Shown: positions 57,897 through 64,000 of the stretch, piece by piece
Layout of the letters: each line of letters starts with the position of its first letter
Position numbering within the stretch: the first letter of the stretch is position 1
From: Pollenia angustigena
Taxonomy: Eukaryota; Arthropoda; Insecta; Diptera; Polleniidae
Direction of reading: 5' to 3'
DNA length: 64,000 bases
NCBI GenBank assembly: GCA_930367215.1
Contig: OV884056.1
Coordinates: forward strand, 123,750,053 to 123,814,052
Made by a program: the position numbers and the translations under genes
The notes under the pieces: generated by a model
Database searches by the model: none
What the model was told of the DNA's origin: nothing
Seen by the model: only the letters and a program-made list of their open reading frames with translations

Positions 57897-60407
57897 TGGC
57901 CTAAGCAACCAGTGAAATGCATAGGAATAGCTTATCCCATCAACAATAAATTTCAAGTGTTTTTATCAAGAATAAAAACTGGGAATTAAGCACAAATAAC
58001 AAAATCTTTTGAAATTAAAATTTTTTATTCCCAAAAATTGAAATTACTTTTTGATAATAAACAGGCAAGTGCACGGCCTAAAAAAACACTTAATTGACAA
58101 CATCTTTTGTAAGTTGTTGTTTGTTTTTTATTTTGTTTTTCTTAACCTACTTACAACTACAATTAATGTTGAGAGAATTTCAACTAATTGTAGTGGGGAG
58201 TGTAAGACGAGATAAACCCACTTTTTTATTGTTGATGTATTTTGTTCAAGCTTTGATATTGTTACAAGTAAAACTGTTGCTATAAGTCTTATACGTTTAA
58301 CAGTTTTATTTGGTTTAATATCTTTAGTTTGTCTAAAATCTTTATGGATGAAGTTTCCTGATGATCTGGCCTAAGCAACCAGTGAAATGCATAGGAATAG
58401 CTTATCCCATCAACAATAAATTTCAAGTGTTTTTATCAAGAATAAAAACTGGGAATTAAGCACAAATAACAAAATCTTTTGAAATTAAAATTTTTTATTC
58501 CCAAAAATTGAAATTACTTTTTGATAATAAACAGGCAAGTGCACGGCCTAAAAAAACACTTAATTGACAACATCTTTTGTAAGTTGTTGTTTGTTTTTTA
58601 TTTTGTTTTTCTTAACCTACTTACAACTACAATTAATGTTGAGAGAATTTCAACTAATTGTAGTGGGGAGTGTAAGACGAGATAAACCCACTTTTTTATT
58701 GTTGATGTATTTTGTTCAAGCTTTGATATTGTTACAAGTAAAACTGTTGCTATAAGTCTTATACGTTTAACAGTTTTATTTGGTTTAATATCTTTAGTTT
58801 GTCTAAAATCTTTATGGATGAAGTTTCCTGATGATCTGGCCTAAGCAACCAGTGAAATGCATAGGAATAGCTTATCCCATCAACAATAAATTTCAAGTGT
58901 TTTTATCAAGAATAAAAACTGGGAATTAAGCACAAATAACAAAATCTTTTGAAATTAAAATTTTTTATTCCCAAAAATTGAAATTACTTTTTGATAATAA
59001 ACAGGCAAGTGCACGGCCTAAAAAAACACTTAATTGACAACATCTTTTGTAAGTTGTTGTTTGTTTTTTATTTTGTTTTTCTTAACCTACTTACAACTAC
59101 AATTAATGTTGAGAGAATTTCAACTAATTGTAGTGGGGAGTGTAAGACGAGATAAACCCACTTTTTTATTGTTGATGTATTTTGTTCAAGCTTTGATATT
59201 GTTACAAGTAAAACTGTTGCTATAAGTCTTATACGTTTAACAGTTTTATTTGGTTTAATATCTTTAGTTTGTCTAAAATCTTTATGGATGAAGTTTCCTG
59301 ATGATCTGGCCTAAGCAACCAGTGAAATGCATAGGAATAGCTTATCCCATCAACAATAAATTTCAAGTGTTTTTATCAAGAATAAAAACTGGGAATTAAG
59401 CACAAATAACAAAATCTTTTGAAATTAAAATTTTTTATTCCCAAAAATTGAAATTACTTTTTGATAATAAACAGGCAAGTGCACGGCCTAAAAAAACACT
59501 TAATTGACAACATCTTTTGTAAGTTGTTGTTTGTTTTTTATTTTGTTTTTCTTAACCTACTTACAACTACAATTAATGTTGAGAGAATTTCAACTAATTG
59601 TAGTGGGGAGTGTAAGACGAGATAAACCCACTTTTTTATTGTTGATGTATTTTGTTCAAGCTTTGATATTGTTACAAGTAAAACTGTTGCTATAAGTCTT
59701 ATACGTTTAACAGTTTTATTTGGTTTAATATCTTTAGTTTGTCTAAAATCTTTATGGATGAAGTTTCCTGATGATCTGGCCTAAGCAACCAGTGAAATGC
59801 ATAGGAATAGCTTATCCCATCAACAATAAATTTCAAGTGTTTTTATCAAGAATAAAAACTGGGAATTAAGCACAAATAACAAAATCTTTTGAAATTAAAA
59901 TTTTTTATTCCCAAAAATTGAAATTACTTTTTGATAATAAACAGGCAAGTGCACGGCCTAAAAAAACACTTAATTGACAACATCTTTTGTAAGTTGTTGT
60001 TTGTTTTTTATTTTGTTTTTCTTAACCTACTTACAACTACAATTAATGTTGAGAGAATTTCAACTAATTGTAGTGGGGAGTGTAAGACGAGATAAACCCA
60101 CTTTTTTATTGTTGATGTATTTTGTTCAAGCTTTGATATTGTTACAAGTAAAACTGTTGCTATAAGTCTTATACGTTTAACAGTTTTATTTGGTTTAATA
60201 TCTTTAGTTTGTCTAAAATCTTTATGGATGAAGTTTCCTGATGATCTGGCCTAAGCAACCAGTGAAATGCATAGGAATAGCTTATCCCATCAACAATAAA
60301 TTTCAAGTGTTTTTATCAAGAATAAAAACTGGGAATTAAGCACAAATAACAAAATCTTTTGAAATTAAAATTTTTTATTCCCAAAAATTGAAATTACTTT
60401 TTGATAA
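57897..60407 (+). repeat. 470-bp tandem array, right arm, inverted (~5.3 units)
   Basis: Same unit in opposite orientation, again with a period of 470 bp (for example GGCCTAAGCAACCAGTGAAA at 57897, 58368, 58838, 59308, 59778, 60248, allowing 1 bp at the join). The switch at about 57897 occurs at a shared GGCC. Left and right arms are complementary over about 1.3 kb around a centre near 57990 with a unique loop of about 186 bp. Confidence 0.95.
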
Positions 60408-60594
60408 TTTCTAAAGTTTTTTAAGTGTAAACAAAATTGACTGCAAAAACTTGTTAATTTTTCAGTAATAATAGCAAAATTTCCAGTTGAATTTTAGTGT
60501 ACAAATGAAATGTTAATGATTATTATTTAAATCCAAATATGAAATTTTTAAACAATTAAAAAAAATAAAAAAAAAACATAATTCACGCTAAAAA

Positions 60595-60752
60595 TCCACC
60601 AATAACTACTCAACCGATTTGAATGAAGTTGAAAGTGGAGAAAACTTTAAGAATCTACCTGCCGATTGAAAAAATTTCACTGAAATATCGCCTTCCGTTC
60701 AAAGGTTACAGAATTTTAGCCAATAAAAAACGATTTTCAGCCACTGTATGGC
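60595..60752 (-). repeat. Dispersed repeat R, third copy
   Basis: Duplicate of 50935-51085 carried by segmental unit 2. Confidence 0.6.
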
Positions 60753-60871
60753 GTTGCATTCAATGATCGCCCAAATGAGGTGGTCTTTAGCCACATCTAT
60801 GTATGACCTAGTCTGCGGCCGTTAAGTCGTAGATTTGGTCCGTTTAGTCCCAAGAGAGATGTTTTCTCCCG

Positions 60872-61179
60872 TTACGTGAGCTCACCAACCGGTTTTTTAC
60901 CAAGTCGGTTTATAATTTTGTAGCCGGAACGCCTAGTAGTGAATGCCCGCTTGGATGGGTTAACATGCCTATGGGGTTCGTTAATGGGTGCCGAAGAGGC
61001 TGAGGGAGGTGCATCAGAAGGCATCGAATCTTTCTTCGAGTGCTCTTTTTGCACAGGCTTCTGCACGTGGGAGACTGGTTTTTCGGTAGACTGAATCTGT
61101 ACCCTTAAGCCAGCACCCGAGGAAGGGGTTTTGATAAGATTTTCTCGCGTCCGGACCTGGGAAGCCTTTAAGATTTCTG
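60872..61179 (-). pseudogene. Exon-like open frame of unknown function (copy 2)
   Basis: Duplicate of 51207-51514; the frame is intact with Asn to Asp as the only protein change I see, and the acceptor-like TTTTTTTCTTCAG is kept. No function assigned. Confidence 0.35.
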
Positions 61180-61380
61180 AAGAAAAAAAGGTACATTTGC
61201 AAAGAAAAAAATAATTTTTTGTTCTTTTAAAATTCATAAAAAATAAAAATGCGACAAAAATCACTTTTGGTCTAAAAACGTTTATATAAACATAATTTCG
61301 AATGAAACGAGGTTTATTTCATTGTTTTTGTTGCACAACATTTGATTTTATTCACAATTTACTGAGAAAACTGAATATCT

Positions 61381-61545
61381 TTTTTTTTTTTTTTTTTTTT
61401 TAAATTCCCTATGCTAATTAATACCCGCGAAGCTTGACGCTTGTCTGCAGGAAAGAAACCAGAGTCTCTGGTGGGAATCGAACCCGCAACCCCGGGGTTG
61501 AAAGACTAGCTCACTTCTAGCTAGCCTACCGGGGCGGTCTTGATC
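61381..61545 (-). mobile_element. tRNA-derived SINE (copy 2)
   Basis: Duplicate of 51715-51880; B box complement GGAATCGAACC at about 61473-61483, T-run (poly-A) slightly shorter than in copy 1. Confidence 0.75.
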
Positions 61546-63044
61546 TCTCCGGTGGAAAGGTTGTTCACAACCCTTTAATTGTGGAATTGAAACAGGTGTG
61601 ATTGCAGACCATGTGTCTCAGTTATTAAAGTTGAATATCGATTACAAATACATTTAGAGTTGACTAAAAATCAACCAACTGTAGTCGGGACTGTAAGAAA
61701 AGATAAGCTCATTGTTTATTGTTGTTGTTTTTGTTTAAGGTTTGATATTATTACAAGTAAAACTGGGGTTAATAATTCTCATTCGCTTAACAAATTTCTT
61801 TGCATAATATCTTTGGTTTTTCTAAAATCTTTGGATGAAGTTTCTGACGATATGGCATAATCAACCAGTGAAGCGCGCATAGGAATACCTTATCCCATCA
61901 ACAATAAATTTAAGTTTATCAATAGTATAAAATGGGAATTTAGCACATTTAAACGAAACCTTGTTACATAATTCATTTTTTGAATCCCAAGGAAAACTTT
62001 GGAAACCTCGTTTCATTCGAAATTAACAGCCCGTTTTTGTAAAACACAAGTATTCTCACTCTCCGTTTTCATATTGATATGATAATGTTTAAAATTTGGT
62101 TTTAAAAAAAAATTTGAAAGTCTGTGTTCATACGGCTCAAGTCTTATTGAAATTATTGCTACTTTAATGGCGAGAGGGACGAGGGGAAGAGAAACGAGTA
62201 CACAGATGCATGTACTGTCTTTACGTTTTGCTTTTGCATTCGTTGTTTAATTTTGTTATTGTTTTCCATATCAAAAAAGCACATATGCATATGCACGACA
62301 TGAATCATTTGAACGCCAATTCATGTTCAAAAAAGAAAAAGGAAGAATCTTGTCAATAAGACATGAGCCGCATGAACTCAGACAAAGCTTTCGTCTTTTC
62401 ATGGTGGACATAAATGGAGCTTTTTTCTTTCGTGAATCAACATTATTGCCTATGCATTCATTTTCGTACATTTCCATTCTTTTTTCATATAAAGATTTTG
62501 TGTTCGTGGTTAACCCTGGCTTTTGTTTACAAAAATTAAATTAAAAAAAAATTGTTAGTAAATTAGTTAAAAATCAAAATGTTGAATGAAAATGTTATTA
62601 ATAATAGCAGTAAATAAAAGAAATATGTATATAAAGTAGATATTTTCCTGCACATCAACATATAGATATGTAGAAGATGTTTGCGAGATAGCACTAGTTT
62701 TTTTGAACTTTCGGAATTAATTCATTATGTACATTAGAGTGGTTCGGCCTCCATAAAAAAAAGGTTGCACAAGTTACCCCATTGAATTAAAAGAATAGCC
62801 CTTTTTTATATAGCGCTGCTGTTTAAAGTACAATCTCATCTTATATATCATATCGTTGTTCATGGCTCGATTTTCTTGAAACTTAATACCTAAATATACA
62901 TACATACATACCTTTTATGCTGGCGGATTTTTTTTTGTATGGGTTCTACCTGGTTTAATGTTTGAAACAAACATATATGTGAAAAGAATAAAGGGGCTTA
63001 TTTTGATTTATTTTATTTTGTCATAAAAGTGACTAGGAAAGAAC

Positions 63045-63563
63045 AGCATCTTTTTTATAAAAAAAAACGAAGACGCTTTTCGCAGACATTATATTTTTTG
63101 TAATCCCATATTTGAGCACCATAGAACATAATAGAACGGGCAGCAGATCTGAAGATTCTAAGCTTATTTATGTTTCAAATTTAGGGATGGTTTATATATT
63201 TAGTAAGAAGAGATTGCCAATTTAGATGTTAAAAGTTTGTTTTCCAAATGAGTTTACAATTTCAATTCTGTCTTCATGATATGACCAACTTAGATTTCTG
63301 GGAATCCATGAGCCACTACTAACTAAAAACTAAAACCTTGGATTTAGACATGTTTACCCTTAATTGCCATATGTTGCAGTATGCCTGCAAGGAATTAATC
63401 ATATTCTGCAAGCCGTCTGGGGAATCAGATAAAATGACATACATTAGTGTTTTACTGTGAGATTCACAACTTCTACACCGCCAGGGAGAGCATCGGCTAG
63501 AACGTTCATGTAGATAGCAAACAATATCGGACTTAAGATACATCCTTGCTAAACCAAGATTAA
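63045..63563 (-). pseudogene. Non-LTR reverse transcriptase fossil (copy 2)
   Basis: Duplicate of 53370-53890 with the same frame break through the catalytic box; protein-level wording is unchanged in 63543-63319. Confidence 0.7.
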
Positions 63564-64000
63564 CATTAAAAGCATTAAAGAGGGTGTTATTGAAAAGGAT
63601 TTTGCTAGTAGTGTCTGCATACGGTTTAAGAAGAATTCTTATTATTTTTCATGATTGTCCCATACTCTACAGTTTGTAGAACAAGGAATTTCTTGGTATC
63701 TATATATAAATCGGCTAAGGCAAAACAGTTAAGAACACTTTCCTCCTCTGTAGGTCAACCGATTTGAACAAAATATGCACCATTTGAGAGGTATTTACTC
63801 AATATATATTTTATTAAAATCTCTTCAATAGTTTCAGAGTAATAAGCGTTCAAAATTGCTACTAACACAAATGCAAAATACATAAATTAAACATTTTTTC
63901 AATAATCAAATAATAAAAAATTAGGGTGATCGATTATTCGACATTTTTCAGAAACCGGTTTTCCAATATTTCGACTATATAAATCTTATGTATAAATCAG

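Larger units (their letters stand above)
54957..64000. repeat. Tandem segmental duplication, unit 2 (continues past window end)
   Basis: Follows unit 1 in order: 54957-56540 matches 49075-50742 (with local deletions), the 3.86-kb array is inserted, then 60408-64000 matches about 50743-54327. Differences are scattered single bases and small indels. Confidence 0.92.

Noticed and set aside
58094..60165. Eight identical 63-codon frames, one per 470-bp unit, hydrophobic and membrane-like
   Set aside because: Each starts at TTG and the hydrophobicity follows from T-rich sequence. Identity between copies comes from the repeat, not from selection on a protein.
56553..60407. CRISPR-like array or phage-type repeat system
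   Set aside because: The units are 470 bp and directly abutting without variable spacers, and the window is clearly animal DNA.

Overview
The window looks like repeat-dominated, AT-rich chromosomal DNA of an insect, most likely a brachyceran fly. The evidence is the repeat content: Jockey- and LOA-type non-LTR retrotransposons, a BEL/Pao remnant, hAT and Transib-like DNA transposons, a tRNA-derived SINE, and DINE-1-like non-autonomous elements with a fly-type 3' hairpin. No species can be named. The only convincing host coding sequence is one internal exon encoding a MyTH4 domain (39205-39503, + strand). It sits between transposons, so much of the window may be intronic or flanking DNA of that gene.

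Left half (about 960-38460): a tandem array built from nested non-LTR elements. The basic unit, left to right, is a degraded non-LTR element 'C' (- strand), about 1.1 kb of non-coding DNA, a repeat 'X' split by a Jockey-clade element 'J' (+ strand, 6-bp target duplication ATTTAT), and an LOA-clade element 'B' (- strand, endonuclease-RT-RNase H). The segment 5945-17758 is repeated from 17759 (about 11.8 kb). Inside the second unit, 22015-29825 is repeated again from 29828 (about 7.8 kb). The three J and three B copies sit at the same sites and share the same disabling lesions. For B these include an Asp-to-Gly change at the first catalytic aspartate of the RT. They therefore come from one dead J and one dead B multiplied by DNA duplication, not from three retrotranspositions. 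An uninterrupted copy of X (962-1845) preserves the empty J insertion site.

Middle (38460-49075): B3's 5' end, the MyTH4 exon, a non-LTR remnant 'D' on the + strand, an LTR-retrotransposon end with polypurine tract, about 1.08-kb LTR and TATA promoter, a short tandem repeat, a BEL/Pao integrase fossil on the - strand, and a decayed transposase resembling the Transib/RAG1 family that is interrupted by a 995-bp hAT element with an 8-bp target duplication.

Right (49075-64000): a second tandem duplication with a 5.88-kb unit (49075-54956), repeated from 54957 past the window edge. Both copies carry a 244-bp MITE, a SINE, an exon-like open frame and an RT fossil. The second copy alone contains a 3.86-kb array of near-identical 470-bp units (56553-60407), about 2.9 units in one orientation followed by about 5.3 in the other, forming a large inverted repeat. 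No protein-coding transposon here appears intact. The window is best read as a transposon graveyard that has grown by segmental duplication.
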